Below, in pieces: positions 30,730-41,724 of a stretch of 64,000 nucleotides of DNA. The number at the start of each line of letters is the position of its first letter. Within the stretch, counting starts at the first letter, position 1. Source of the stretch: Ascarosepion bandense (Eukaryota; Mollusca; Cephalopoda; Sepiida; Sepiidae); the NCBI GenBank assembly GCA_037127315.1, contig JBBBDQ010001611.1, positions 1,822,001 to 1,886,000 on the forward strand, in the 5' to 3' direction. The position numbers were made by a program, and so were the translations under genes. The notes beneath the pieces were generated by a model. The model was not told the DNA's origin and searched no databases. It saw only the letters and a program-made list of their open reading frames with translations.

Positions 30730-31091
30730 TGTTTATCTGCTTGTATGTCTGTATTTTTTCATCTCTTTTATTTTAGTTTTTGCTTCGGGTTTAGCTCTAA
30801 GTAGGTATAATTGTAGTTCTTAGTCTCAGCCATGATACCATTTACTCAGAGGACTTATTTAGCTTTTAAAATTCAGTTTACGACGAAAAACATTATTTGA
30901 TATCGATACTAGGAAATCAAAATTTGACTTACATCCATTCAATTTTCTTTCAGTCTACAGTTTCGCTTTAACTGGAAACAACTATTGCTTTTTAGTCTTT
31001 CGTGCCAACGTCCAAAGAGTCTAAGCTTCAGGACGATGGATTAGTTTTAAAGCTTTCATTACACCCGAGCAACGCCGGGCTATACTGCTAG
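30298..31091 (+). mobile_element. non-autonomous Helitron H3 (both ends present)
   Basis: The 5' end is TCTAAACTTATTTATAAATG preceded by A (30297). The 3' end is 'acccgagcaacgccgggc' then 'tatactgctag', followed by T (31092). The A/T flanks, 5' TC, 3' CTAG and a GC-rich CCCG/CGGG hairpin 15 bp before the end are the defining Helitron signatures. At 794 bp it is the longest copy. Internally it has a (TG)n, 'gtgtcgaggtacccccgata', a (TA)n and a second (TG)n (30671-30728). No Rep/helicase coding is present, so it depends on an autonomous relative. Confidence 0.88.
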
Positions 31092-31161
31092 TAGACAGAA
31101 TAAATGACTGTTTATGCCTAGCTTAGGTGCAGATATATAATAAAAACACTTCTGTTTGATT

Positions 31162-31336
31162 GCTTCCCTGATAGCTACAATCTCCAAAAGTTTAAATGCA
31201 ACGTCAGTTGCCATGTTTTATCTATTTGATTCACAACCATATCTTTTCTTCGACATCAACTTTTCTCCACTCTAACCCCACTGCGTACCGGTGGCATTTA
31301 TGCCTTGCTTGGAGTGAAATGATTATAAAAACAAAA
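31162..31336 (+). pseudogene. CR1/Jockey-like LINE 3' terminus (copy C5)
   Basis: Covers only the last coding residues ('gcttccctgatagctacaat', 'aagtttaaatgcaacgtcag') and the 3' UTR to 'cttggagtgaaatgattata'. Confidence 0.7.
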
Positions 31337-31614
31337 CAATGTTCATAGACTGACTATGGAAGCGTCATGGTGGAGCTGTGAAATATTGGTCACATCAATT
31401 GCAGCTCTTATTAGTAACTGTATTGTTTATATCCATCAAAATCTAACATCTGACTATTCAAAACTTCAAACGAACTATTAACAACTTCTCTTGAAAATGG
31501 AAAAAAAAATAGAATCGTAGTCGTATCAAGTACCTGTTAGAAAAGGATTTACCACCTCAAAGACAATCATGCTGACATGGTTGCCACATTAGATGATGAA
31601 TTTAAATTTGAATT

Positions 31615-32145
31615 TTATTTAATGGCATATCAACGTCTGTGGGTTATTTAATGCCAAAAAATGGGGTTTTAAGGTTTCTTTTTTAATGTTCAGTTATAGT
31701 GAGAAGATTGATTTAGATTTTAATGAACATTTTTTGTTTTTATCATTTTTTTATTTTAGAAAATGTCTTCTAGTTTTGTATTCAAAAATGTTTTGCTGAG
31801 AATAATTTTTTTTCCTTTAAAAGTATGTTACTGTAAAGAAATTCTTTAAAAATGTATTCTTGATTATATTTTTTCTTCAAAAATGTATATTTTTCTATAA
31901 AAGTTTATTTTTATCTATATATTTCTATAAAAGTGTATTTTTATACCTTCATAATGTTTTGACCCCAGTTTAGGGGTTAACTATTTGCCCATAGCTGGGA
32001 CCCTAACAGATGCTACCACTCTGGGTCAGGGTGGACCTGGGAACAACAGCAATTAAGAGGTGGTTCTATGATCCTCACAACCTTTTAATCAGAGGCTTTG
32101 CTGCTGGATGCAGTTAATCGTCATGCCCGGGACTATTAGATGATG
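31615..32145 (+). repeat. dispersed repeat G, copy 1
   Basis: About 530 bp found inverted at 53625-54040. Shared parts include 'tctgtgggttatttaatgcc', 'agaaaatgtcttctagtttt', 'ccatagctgggaccctaaca', 'gctaccactctgggtcaggg' and 'gatcctcacaaccttttaat'. No coding frame. The right edge abuts a mariner fossil. Confidence 0.7.
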
Positions 32146-32395
32146 AAGCTCCAGTTTTATCAACTGTGCAAAATTTGGCAGTTGACTTTAAAATAGCGGG
32201 GAGAGTCATAAAGATAACACCAAGTCTGGCCGTCCGGCAACTGCCAAAACCGAGGAAAAACATTGATCGTGTTCACCACTTGACATGAGATTGAATATAA
32301 ATCAAAGAGTGAATGCGATTAGCATATCCCGTGGGTGAGCTGGGAATGCTCTGCACAATGAATTTGGCATGACGAAGTGTTTGTTCTGCATTGGT
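32146..32395 (+). pseudogene. mariner-like transposase N-terminal fossil T2
   Basis: Frames on the plus strand give 'APVLSTVQNLAVDFKIAGR', 'SGRPATAKTEEKH', 'NIDRVHHLT' and, after a frameshift, 'NAISISRG' then 'ALHNEFGMTK'. This is the order of the N-terminal DNA-binding region of mariner transposases (TV..W...F..G, SGRP.T, NI..V, LG.S...I.H..LGM.K). Only about 80 residues remain, with stops. The catalytic domain is absent. Confidence 0.65.
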
Positions 32396-32629
32396 AGCTT
32401 TATTAAATCCTTTCTACTTTGTCATTCGCATTGTTTGATTCCTTTTCTTAGTATTTCTCTAATATCAACTCTGTCCAAAGTAGAAATATTCCTGGACTTT
32501 CCATAACATTGCAAATGAACCAATCTATGCTGGATTCTCGATAATTTCTAGTCCAATGTTTCACATAGACGTCGCTCATTATAATTTTTTTAAATATTCG
32601 TCTGTATATCTGTGATCAGGTATTACAAC

Positions 32630-32850
32630 TGTGTAGTCTATTTGAAGGTATTAATCCGTCTCTTCCCTCCAGTTATGGGGTAAATAACAAAACAGATTGG
32701 GTTCTATAACCTTGGCTGGTAACCAGTCTACCGCAAAAAGCAATGACAACCTACTGCGAGATAATTTCCTGCCCAGTCAGTCATGTCTCTTTCGAGACAT
32801 GATCGCCCAAGCGTGTATCACGTATGGCACTTAACTTACTGACTGAATAT
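32630..32850 (+). repeat. SINE family S, copy 5 (body and 3' end)
   Basis: 5'-truncated copy: 'aatccgtctcttccctccag', 'ttggctggtaaccagtctac', the CATGTCTC-TTTC-GAGACATG hairpin and 3' end 'atggcacttaacttactgac'. It has no tRNA head. Confidence 0.85.
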
Positions 32851-32882
32851 AGTAGTTGAAAAACATGATCAAGGCTTTTACT

Positions 32883-32945
32883 GGGTATAAAGTGGGGGAT
32901 CAGTTTTATATTGTTATGAAGTAATAATCTGATCCCCCACTAATT
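32883..32945. repeat. foldback repeat F, copy 3
   Basis: 'aaagtgggggatcagttt' pairs with 'aatctgatcccccact' across about 20 bp, the most GC-rich and best-paired of the three copies. It lies between two direct SINE S copies. Confidence 0.75.
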
Positions 32946-32954
32946 ACTACTTAA

Positions 32955-33150
32955 TAATATAATACATCTCTTCCCCCTCTAGTATTGAGTCAACAAATAA
33001 TAGGACAGATTGGGTTCTATAGCCTTGGTCGGCAACCAGTCTACCGCAGCAAGCAATGGTAACCTACTGCGGGATAATTTTCTGCCCAGTCAGTCATGTC
33101 TCTTTCGAGACATGATCGCCCAAGGCGTGTATCACGTATGGCACTTAACT
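32955..33150 (+). repeat. SINE family S, copy 6 (body and 3' end)
   Basis: Direct repeat of copy 5, truncated at nearly the same 5' point ('aatacatctcttccccctct'), with an intact hairpin and 3' end 'ggcacttaactgactgactc'. The near-identical truncation of copies 5 and 6 suggests a local duplication. Confidence 0.85.
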
Positions 33151-33415
33151 GACTGACTCTATGTACACTGTACGAACTGCTTTTTTCATCTTTGTTGCCC
33201 TATTCACGACGTTTCGGTCGTTGTACGGCCCGGCCTTCTTCAAATGTTTGGAATTTCAAACCGAACTCTTTATTTCGTCCACCGCGGAAGATTGTTCTAG
33301 TTCCACGCAAAATACCTCTTCCAGATATCTAATTACCAGTTATCACCATTTTAACACACATTCCTGAGTTTTTTGTTCATCTCTGCTGTAGTCAGGTATT
33401 AAATTCACATTTTTT
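33150..33415 (+). repeat. dispersed repeat A, copy 2
   Basis: Full match to 16730-16995: 'tattcacgacgtttcggtcg', 'aaaccgaactctttatttcg' and 'tctctgctgtagtcaggtat'. It starts directly after the SINE tail. Confidence 0.65.
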
Positions 33416-34543
33416 TGGTGGGTAACGCCATTGCATCCAAACAATACTCAAGGAGACATGAACCAGTGCATAAAAGCAAATGCAACATGGCTTATAAGTG
33501 CACGTAGCAATATATTTGGCTCTTCGAGTTCATCACGGTGTATATTTAATCTTATTGTCGTTTCCAATTTGAAAGAATAGTAGCTGATTTAGCTGAACTG
33601 CTGCCTCTACTGCTGTTGTTTTCATGCATAATGATATCGTAACATTACACCCTACCGAATGTAAATGATTGTTTATATTTCCAGAAACTCCATCGGCCCT
33701 CAGTAAATATATTATCTAATTTCGGAGAAATGAGACAAGTATGTAGCTAATATTGCAGGGATATTAACCACACGAGATTTGTGTAATATACAGTGATAAT
33801 ATACAGTTAAGATATAATAGTTTGGGTATTGAAGATGAGTTGCTCTACATATAAATCATTTACTCAGAAGCAATTGACAAATATCCATTTGACCACGTGA
33901 CCTTATAAACAATGTTAATGTTAGTAGGTGTATACTAAAATAGATACATTTATTTATTTGGCTCTTATTTAACGAGAATATTTCTCATACGATAATGTAC
34001 TGAAAAGTTCCTAACTTGACCATTTCCCAGGATCCAATCTTTGGAGAGCATTCCCAGACGAGCTAAAAAATCGTCAGAACCTATTCATATATATGTAGGG
34101 ATATAAGTCCTTCTAAAATCATGAATGTGTGCGCCTGACAATTTTATTTACAATAAGCTAAGAATTAATAAATCCTTGTAACATTTTTAGATACGGGGTT
34201 AAACATTTGTTTTCAATTACGTCAAGAGATAAATTCCGAAACTCATTAGTTCATTAATCAGTGACCATAGCAGCAATGGGGAGTCAAGACGAAGGTGAAC
34301 TGAGGAAGGCTATTTTTAGGCTGGTCTTGAATTGATTTGAACTTAAGGTTCCGTTTTCTAAGACTGGTTATCACCTCAAAGCAAAAGAGCTCGGTCAACT
34401 TTTAATTTATTGCTGGGGTTGGTCTTCGGCGTTTTTTTTTTTTTGTTTTTTTTTTACGAGTCGCTCTTACATTATAAACATATTTTTTGTTCACTATACG
34501 TTTAAAGCCTTACATTCTTTAATCCTGTCTTAAACCGGATGAG

Positions 34544-34583
<40 letters not shown>

Positions 34584-36120
34584 TGAGTATATGTGTGTGT
34601 GTTGGGGAAGGCATGAATCCGTCTATTTTGTCTATTTTCTCTATAGTTATGGGCAAACGGCAGGAATTACTGGACCATGTAGTCTTTTTGGCAAACAGTC
34701 TAGTAGAAGGACATCTCTGGTTTCAAAACCTGAGTACGTCGTTTAAAAACCCTGTAGTTTACCATTTTCACTTGTATCCTGTTCTTTTTCTCCACAAACC
34801 TTTACCAAAATAATCAAATCATTGGTGCGGCTAGTGTAGTTGTTTTGATCTAAAACGTGAGCTGCTACATCCCAAGCGACGGTAGAGTCCAGTTTATATT
34901 ATCTGACAAAATGTAAAAATGATACCTGAATAGAAACAATAAATATGGTAATATTTAGATATAGTGTGCATCCTACATTATAGGTTACTTCATGACTTAA
35001 CTCTATGTTGATAATTAATTGGATCAGAAGATTTATTTGCTAAATAATGACAACATCTAACTGCACAAATAAATCTTTTTTCGGTGCAATAGTAACCAAA
35101 CAGCAAACATTAGTATGATAGTTTTGAATTTTGAAAACTTAGCTTAATGAAACTTTGCTAATTTATAACATTAAAATGGGTCTTCTTCCGGATTTGACAT
35201 ATAGAAAGAATTATTTAATAATTTCGGTGCTTCCATATCGTAAAACAGGGCTAGAAATTTCAAAGTTAGCGGGAGTTATTACTGAAACTAAAACAAAATT
35301 GTTGAAAATCATGAACGACTCAGACACGGCTTTATAATGCCGAGTTGATGGCTTTTTCTGACTGTCCTTTTATCAAGAGAGAAATTTTATCATATACGAA
35401 ATTTGAATCAGTTTTACAGTGAGGAGGAAGAAAAAGCACATAAATTAGTGAATTAAAAAATATTGATTAAACATGTAAGATTATCACTGGGCGTGTCTTT
35501 TAAAATACAATCATCAGGAAATCAGGAAATCAATTGTCCTGGGAAATAATACATCGAGGCGGGTTTTCCGAAAATTTTCAATTTTCATGTTCTAATATTG
35601 TATAAAGCTGAGAGCTTTAAAATTATTATTCTTAACTTAATATGAGGATTTATTATGAAAGATTAGCTGTTCAAAATTTTTTAAAGAAGATAATTAAATT
35701 AGTTTTCTTGTTTTGGTTGACTGGAGTTGTGTATTTCTTTTTAATCTCTTAGTTTCCCTGTTAATGGTTACAGTGTAGTTGTCTTTCATAGAAAATATAC
35801 ATGTTTTCGTTTATCTGTATGTTCGATGTTACTACTGGTTCCGTTACTGACTAGCGTATGTTTCAAGTCATTGAGTTATTTAAAAGAAATCGGATGAGAG
35901 GATGTGTTCTGGTGCGTTCTCTTGTGATGAAAATTTTTTAAAATAATCCTTGCTAGAGCTGAAAGAACAGTGGAAAGCGCTCAGACATATAGAATATTCC
36001 GACAATTTCCATTTAAAAGGAAATGAATTATACAAATAGGAGAAAAATTAAGTAAAAAGCTTAACCGCAATACCTTGTCAGTTACCTATTATGAAAAGGT
36101 ATAAAAGTGGGATTTCTGTC
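33416..36120. other. long unassigned region
   Basis: A 2.7-kb block without recognisable genes or repeat families. It holds poly-T tracts (34434-34455) and a (CA)n at 34546-34580. Frames at 34583-34813 and 35155-35337 are unremarkable and unrecognised. Confidence 0.5.
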
Positions 36121-36258
36121 GAAATGCGCATATATATATATATATATATATATGGTCAGTCACTTCTTTTAAACATGTTTCGTTAAAAACAACGGACAAG
36201 GAAGACTTTATTGATTTTAATTTATTTTTCTAGCATTTTTACATATTTTCTTTTTTGC

Positions 36259-36456
36259 TCAATTTTGACTGATAAATAATGTAAGTCTGATGTTAGGAGA
36301 AAATTCTTTAATATGTAGTGCTTCTCGTATAGCAAATTGCCTTTGATATTTGGATTTAAATAGTATTAAAAAAAGCACTATTTGAATAGTATTTTTATAC
36401 AAATGGTGAAAATGATTAATTTTTTGATAACCATGAATACATCTTATATTTTCCAA
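36259..36456 (-). pseudogene. possible GIY-YIG (Penelope-like) C-terminal fragment
   Basis: The minus-strand frame of 65 codons contains 'RQFAIREALHIKEFSPNI'. This resembles the final 'L.I.EALYIK...P.LN' block of PLE endonucleases seen in P1. No YIG motif lies upstream in the same frame, so the assignment is tentative. Confidence 0.35.
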
Positions 36457-36493
36457 AATAAATCATTTTCACCAATTGTTTTTAAAATATCAG

Positions 36494-36521
36494 CTGAAGA
36501 AGAACAGTATTGTTCTGAAAC
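36494..36521 (+). ncRNA. hammerhead-like catalytic core
   Basis: CTGAAGA, then a perfect 6-bp hairpin AGAACA-GTAT-TGTTCT, then GAAAC. This matches the CUGANGA / stem II / GAAA arrangement of hammerhead ribozymes. A possible stem I (ATATCA at 36487-36492 with TGATAT near 36540) exists, but I cannot place a clean stem III and UH cleavage site. It may be a degenerate ribozyme or coincidence. Confidence 0.35.
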
Positions 36522-36704
36522 ATGATAATTTTTGTGTTGTGATATAATGGATTTATAAACAATTGTAATAAGAAAGTTACAATATTAAGCTCTACTTTGT
36601 ATTGAGCACTATTTATAAAAGTAAATGCATGAACGGTAGATTACCAATCTAAGTGTTCTTTCGCTTCCTATTAATATATATATATATATATACATTTTAT
36701 AATA

Positions 36705-36972
36705 TAGTCATCCGCAGACATATCTGTTTCGCTGTATCACATCTCATCAGTACAGTTAGCCGATTATTTTTTCCCAGGATTGAAACCCGACCGAATTGGC
36801 GTCAGTCGGCGATTTTACCTCTTAGCTACGGGCACTCGGTAGAAGGTGGTAGACGTTTTAGCGTGTATATTATCATTATACAAGTCCAATAGCTGAGAGT
36901 GTTCTAATTCATTGATGAATGAACGATGCGTAGATGCCAGAGTAGCTACTGTTTTTCAAAGTCTACAATTCT
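36705..36972 (-). repeat. hammerhead-bearing SINE, copy 2
   Basis: Minus strand from 36972: a 5' leader ('gactttgaaaaacagtagct'), then 'gctaaaacgtctaccacctt', a tRNA-like head with box A TAGCTAAGAGG (36818-36828) and box B GGTTTCAATCC (36777-36787), a short linker, and the hammerhead at 36707-36760. It ends in 'gatgactatatt' before AT-rich DNA. About 30 bp separate the boxes, as in tRNA genes, so transcription by polymerase III is plausible. No ORF. Confidence 0.75.
36707..36760 (-). ncRNA. hammerhead ribozyme (intact core)
   Basis: Minus strand: stem I CTGTA with TGCGG (5 pairs, two of them G-U), core CTGATGA (36744-36750), stem II GATGT-GAT-ACAGC with one A-G mismatch, GAAA (36727-36730), stem III ACA-GATA-TGT, then C17. 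Cleavage is predicted between 36717 and 36716. All invariant core nucleotides (CUGAUGA, GAAA, UH) are present. A short stem III is typical of the type I hammerheads known from retroelements. Activity is inferred, not shown. Confidence 0.75.
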
Positions 36973-37020
36973 TCCAGAGTGCTCAATAATAATTTATAAT
37001 ATATATATATATATATATAT

Positions 37021-37438
37021 ATAGTATATCGAGGCAGCAAATAATTTTCTAAGCATATACTGTTAAATATATTAATATATATTCTATGACGTCACACCGC
37101 TATCACGCGGTGTGACGTCATAGAACCCCATTGCAAATTTGCGAACTGCGTTTGTTATTTTTGGTAACTATTGCCGTTGCCAAGAGGAGTTTTATGTCAA
37201 CACACAATAAAATCGTCGGTGATGGAGAATGTTACTATGTTACCGTCTTAATAACCTCTCTGAAGATGGCTCATGTGAGCCGAAAGCTTAGAACCAAATT
37301 ATAAAAAATTATTCCTATGTTGGAGAATTTTTGTCTTTATTTTCAGCTGAAATTAAAGCCAAAATACGACGTTTAGAACGGATCATGATTAAACATAATA
37401 GACATTCATTGTCTCTTATATTTAACGGTGTATGTTTA

Positions 37439-37440
<2 letters not shown>
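37021..37440 (+). pseudogene. Penelope-like element P1, inverted-dimer end (copy d)
   Basis: 37021-37080 is the reverse complement of the P1 N-terminal segment ('atcgaggcagcaaataattt'). Next comes a perfect 19-bp inverted repeat TTCTATGACGTCACACCGC (37082-37100 and 37107-37125) with a 6-bp spacer. The plus-oriented terminal region follows with CTGAAGA (37260-37266), hairpin and GAAA (37282-37285), and then the N-terminal frame ('KAKIRRLERIMIKHNRHSLS'). It stops at (TA)n. The endonuclease part is absent. Confidence 0.7.
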
Positions 37441-37477
<37 letters not shown>

Positions 37478-38317
37478 GCATTAGGGCTTCACAATACTTA
37501 TTTATCGCTGCAAATTATTCATTTACATATGTATAAATCGTAATTATATATCCCATATAAGTAATATGTTTGTATCCCATATATAAGAATTGTTTTTTTT
37601 GTTTTTTTTTCACATTAATATAATCTGACTGATATTCTATAACATTAATCATTTTTTCATTCTCTGATTTTTTAAGCAATCTACCGTTTTGGCGCAAAAT
37701 TACTCGCACTAATTTGTTTTTTGCTTCTTATAGAAATTCTTATAGAAATTTTTTTATAGACATTTTTTGTTGGAATTTTCTTTTTTATGCGCGTTTATAT
37801 GCCTTTTCCTATTAGAATTCATGATTCTTTTTCAGTTATTATCAGGAAATGCTGGAAAATATTCAGCTTTTGGCAAAGTATTTAATAGTCAACTAGATAG
37901 AATATGTAATACCATTGTCTTGTATAAATATACTCCTTGGTTAAAATCTTCTTGATTAAGAGCTGCACAACTTAAAAAACTCATTTGTTCAAAACTGACA
38001 GTTACACATTTTGTCATTTATCATGAAAAATCAGCAACATTGAAAGAGCCGATAATTTTACTGTTGAAAATACCAGCAAAAACATGACTCCATTTCCAAA
38101 CTCCTGTCTTTGAAGTCGTCAGTTGACTAATATGATGAAGTTTGCAAACTCTAACCGAGGCATCAGGCGTCTTTAGCTCTAAGCACATCGCTGAAAATTA
38201 CTTTTGAGAAAACAGTTTTTGTGAACTTCTTAATCTGACACAATTATCAATGTTTGTGGTATTTCCTAAAAATGATAAACTGCTATATTTCATGTGTGCA
38301 GCTAATGTTCTTAATAT
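37441..38317. other. (TA)n then unassigned sequence
   Basis: A TA array lies at 37441-37473, followed by about 840 bp with no recognisable feature. Confidence 0.5.
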
Positions 38318-38458
38318 TATGCAAATTCTACTCCATCAGCTTCTTTTCTCGCATATCCAGCCTGTGGAATTCTCTTCTATTTACTTGCTTTCCCGACAGC
38401 TACAATCTCCAAGAATTTAAATGTAACGTCAATAGTCATGTCCTATCTCACTAACCTG

Positions 38459-38503
<45 letters not shown>

Positions 38504-38672
38504 GCTCCTTTCTACGTCCACTTTACTCTCATCAGTATTCTCATCCTTCTCTTTCCCACTTCCTGAAAACCCCCTATAACCTGTCACTCTTTCTCATAAC
38601 TTTCTTCCTATGTAACCCCCTGCAAAACAGTGGCGGTAAAATGCTTTACTTGAGGCGATGTGATTATAAAAA
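38318..38672 (+). pseudogene. CR1/Jockey-like LINE 3' end (copy C6) with (CT)n
   Basis: Encodes 'SFFSRISSLWNSLLFTCFPD' then 'NLQEFKCNVNSHVLSH' and a stop (to 38454), followed by a (CT)n array (38461-38501) inside the 3' UTR, and then 'gtaaccccctgcaaaacagt' to 'gaggcgatgtgattataaaa'. The CT array is an expansion of the pyrimidine-rich start of the family's UTR. Confidence 0.75.
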
Positions 38673-39462
38673 AAATTATGCATCTTTTCATCTGTATTTA
38701 GAACATCTTCAAATATTTATTGTTGGACAAAGCCCTTTTCTTCTTTATTAACCTTTTAATGTTTCTCAAATTTCTTTACAACAGAATTCAAATACATTTT
38801 TTCTTCGTCTTATAGTGCCATTGTTTTCGATTTCTTTTTTTCTTTTTTTTTTTTGGTTGTTCGATAAAGTCAAATTGTCCGCTGATATCGAAAATGGTCT
38901 CCAATCTGATTTTAATTGGAGAGAAAATGGCTTTTTAACTATAAAGCTTGCAAAATGAAACTGCTTTCTCTAGAGTAGCTTTGTAGAACCTTTTCTAACT
39001 TCCCATCATCAGGAATTTAGGGTCAGGAAAAAGAAAAGAAAGAGAAAATTCCTAGGATAGCAATTCACTGCGTCTTCTTGATACAAAGTTTTCCTCTGAT
39101 ATAAATTGAAATGATTATGTCAAGTCAATTGATAATCTTGCCGTTAGGAAAGTTGATTCACTGTTTCGTGCGAGATATTTTTCTTTCAAGAATCTATCTT
39201 GCTCGTTTAAAAGAGTAAGATTTTAAAAGAATCAAAATGTACGCAGTGTGCCGAATGTCTGGCATTAATACCTCATTTCAGACTTAAATGAATAACAGGA
39301 TTTACAAAGAATTTACAGAGAGTTTCTACACATCAGAACAATGTCATGTAGTTGTACAGCAATGGCAAAAATTCTATGTACGCTTTTCGTCCTCTAAAAC
39401 AACTTCATCGGGTTAAAATAGAGGAATAATATGTAGGGTGAGTGGGTGATATAAAGTTAACA
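38673..39462. other. unassigned sequence
   Basis: No gene or repeat family recognised. Confidence 0.5.
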
Positions 39463-39488
39463 TCTAAATTTATTTATAAATGGAACTT

Positions 39489-39531
<43 letters not shown>

Positions 39532-39990
39532 ATGTGTCCGTTACCTATAGACTCCGAAACGGCTGAACCGATTTTCTTGAAAATTTACACAGTTGTACTA
39601 TAAGCGTCTGCAAGTGTTCTTAGCTAGGTTTTTTGTCGTGGTACCTCCTATAAATATCGAAAATCGATAATCGAAAAATCGGATTATAGAATGAGTGATC
39701 CGATTTTAATCAAATTTGATACACTTGTAGACAAAGACATAAGAAATGATATTCAGAAGTTTCAAGATTGGAGTTCTTACAATAGTGCAGAAAATTTGAT
39801 ATCGATACCAGGAAATCAAAATTTGACTTTTATCCATTCATTTTTCTTTCAGTCTACGGTTTCGCTTTAACTGGAAACAACTATTGTTTTTTAGTCTTTC
39901 GTGCCAACGTCCAAAGAGACTGAGCTCCAGGACGATGGATTAGTTTTAAAGCTTTCATTACACCCGAGCAACACCGAGCTACACTGCTAG
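39463..39990 (+). mobile_element. non-autonomous Helitron H4 (both ends present)
   Basis: 5' end TCTAAATTTATTTATAAATG preceded by A. 3' end 'cacccgagcaacaccgagct' then 'acactgctag' followed by T. 528 bp with the (TG)n near the 5' end and the same interior as H3 minus its second (TG)n section. The 3' hairpin is weakened by substitutions relative to H3. Confidence 0.88.
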
Positions 39991-41655
39991 TCATTTATAA
40001 CTATACAACGTAGAAATGCGCTGAAGATACAGGAACGTTAAATTTGAAATTTTGAAATTCATGGTGTTCGATGTGTCCACACGTCTAGCTCAGCCGATCT
40101 CATTCTCTTTTTCAACGCTTTTGATTTTATCGCAGTTCTTTTTAAATATCTCAAATGGTGACAGCAGAAGAATTGTTCATAAAAGCAGAAATGTTTTAAT
40201 AAGCTTACAAAATGTTTACAACATGCCTTGTTTTTCAATTAAACAGTTATTATTGAATATACAGTAGATATGTTGGGGGTGTACTGTTATCTAATATATT
40301 TTCTGTTTCAAGGAAAGAGATGGCTTCCCACGATGCACGAGTTTTACTTTCTGCTTCTAATTCATGTATAGGTCGATACCCAAATGTTAAACAAGTTTTA
40401 TTCTTAGAAACTTGACTTATACACGAATTTATCTCTATTGCAAATTTCTTTTATGACTTTTTGGGTTTTTCTCATTTTCAGCTTCTTTTAACCAAATTCC
40501 GCTTCTTCTTGTTGCGCGCATAACATCTATACTGTCCTGGAAGTCGTCCAAAGACATTTTTTGGCAAATATTTCGATAATGTGTCGCTTTTACCAATTCC
40601 ATTATGTACTGGTCTTTTTCCAGTCTCTCTTCACATTCCATCTCTGGATCATATAAAGAAAATACCTCCTTCTGTGCTTTCCATTAAAACAACAGCGGTT
40701 AATGTTTGAAGATATTTTAGCAGACAATATCTTATGATAATGTGCCTGGTATAAGGGAGTCCAATTTTCTTTGGATACCAGAAGCCATAATGAATCGTCG
40801 CTCAGTGTCAGCAAATCGATCATTACTCGCCATCTTTGAATCATTTTCGGACACCAGCGATAGAAATCAAGAATAAGTTCTTCGTAACTTTTAGTACTTT
40901 TTTCTGTATTCTTATTAACGTTTTGTCCAGATTATCTTAATTTTCAACCGGATTTTTAATATTTTTTGACAATATCAATTGCTATCAGTAATGATCAGGA
41001 CATATCTAAAAATATGAATAAAGAAACAAGGAAAACTTAGTCGACATGTTTCAACATCTGATGGATTTTATCACGCAAACTGAGAGTTCTATTTTGCAAC
41101 AGTTATTTACAAAACCAAGTAAAAATGTGCCTAATTGTTAAATTTAAAAACGCTCATTAATATACATCAGGTTAATTCAACATCAAGATAAACTATGGAG
41201 GGTAAAAAGTGAAGTAATTTAATGTAGAATAACCAAGAGTGAGTAAATTTTGTTGCTGTTGCTGTTGACATATTTTACAATATACTTGTTATTTATATTA
41301 GTTTCGGTTGAGATAATATATATTATATATTTTAAATGATAGGTTTGGAAATGTAACTGTTTTCTCTAATTTTTTAACATTTTCAAAGTAATGTATGTAA
41401 TCCTGGAGAATAGCTTTTATTTCTTTTAGGAAAAATCTTTAAAAAAATTCAGGGAGCAGATTTATGCATATAAATTTGGTAAGATTCGATAGTTGCACTC
41501 AGGAATTTTCCTTTGATTAAGTTATATTCTCTTTTAATAATGTTTGGCCATTCTTTAGGCCAATTTAGTGATTGAACTAATGAATGACTGACGCATTTGA
41601 TAGATTGATGTATACGAGACCCGAATTTTCTTTTACTTACTGCACGTTTCCTCAA
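39991..41655. other. unassigned region with an orphan coding-like segment
   Basis: On the minus strand, 40602-40844 and 40435-40641 overlap in different frames and read as one frameshifted protein-like stretch. It includes 'SLWLLVSKENWTPLYQAHYH' and 'KDQYIMELVKATHYRNICQK'. Its amino-acid composition is not of microsatellite type. I cannot assign a family. It may be a decayed exon or a transposon ORF. The remaining sequence shows nothing recognisable. Confidence 0.3.
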
Positions 41656-41681
41656 TCTAAACTTATTTATAAATGGAACTT

Positions 41682-41724
<43 letters not shown>

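Noticed and set aside
38461..38501. Regulatory GAGA/CT element
   Set aside because: It is a CT expansion inside the pyrimidine-rich 3' UTR of CR1 copy C6.
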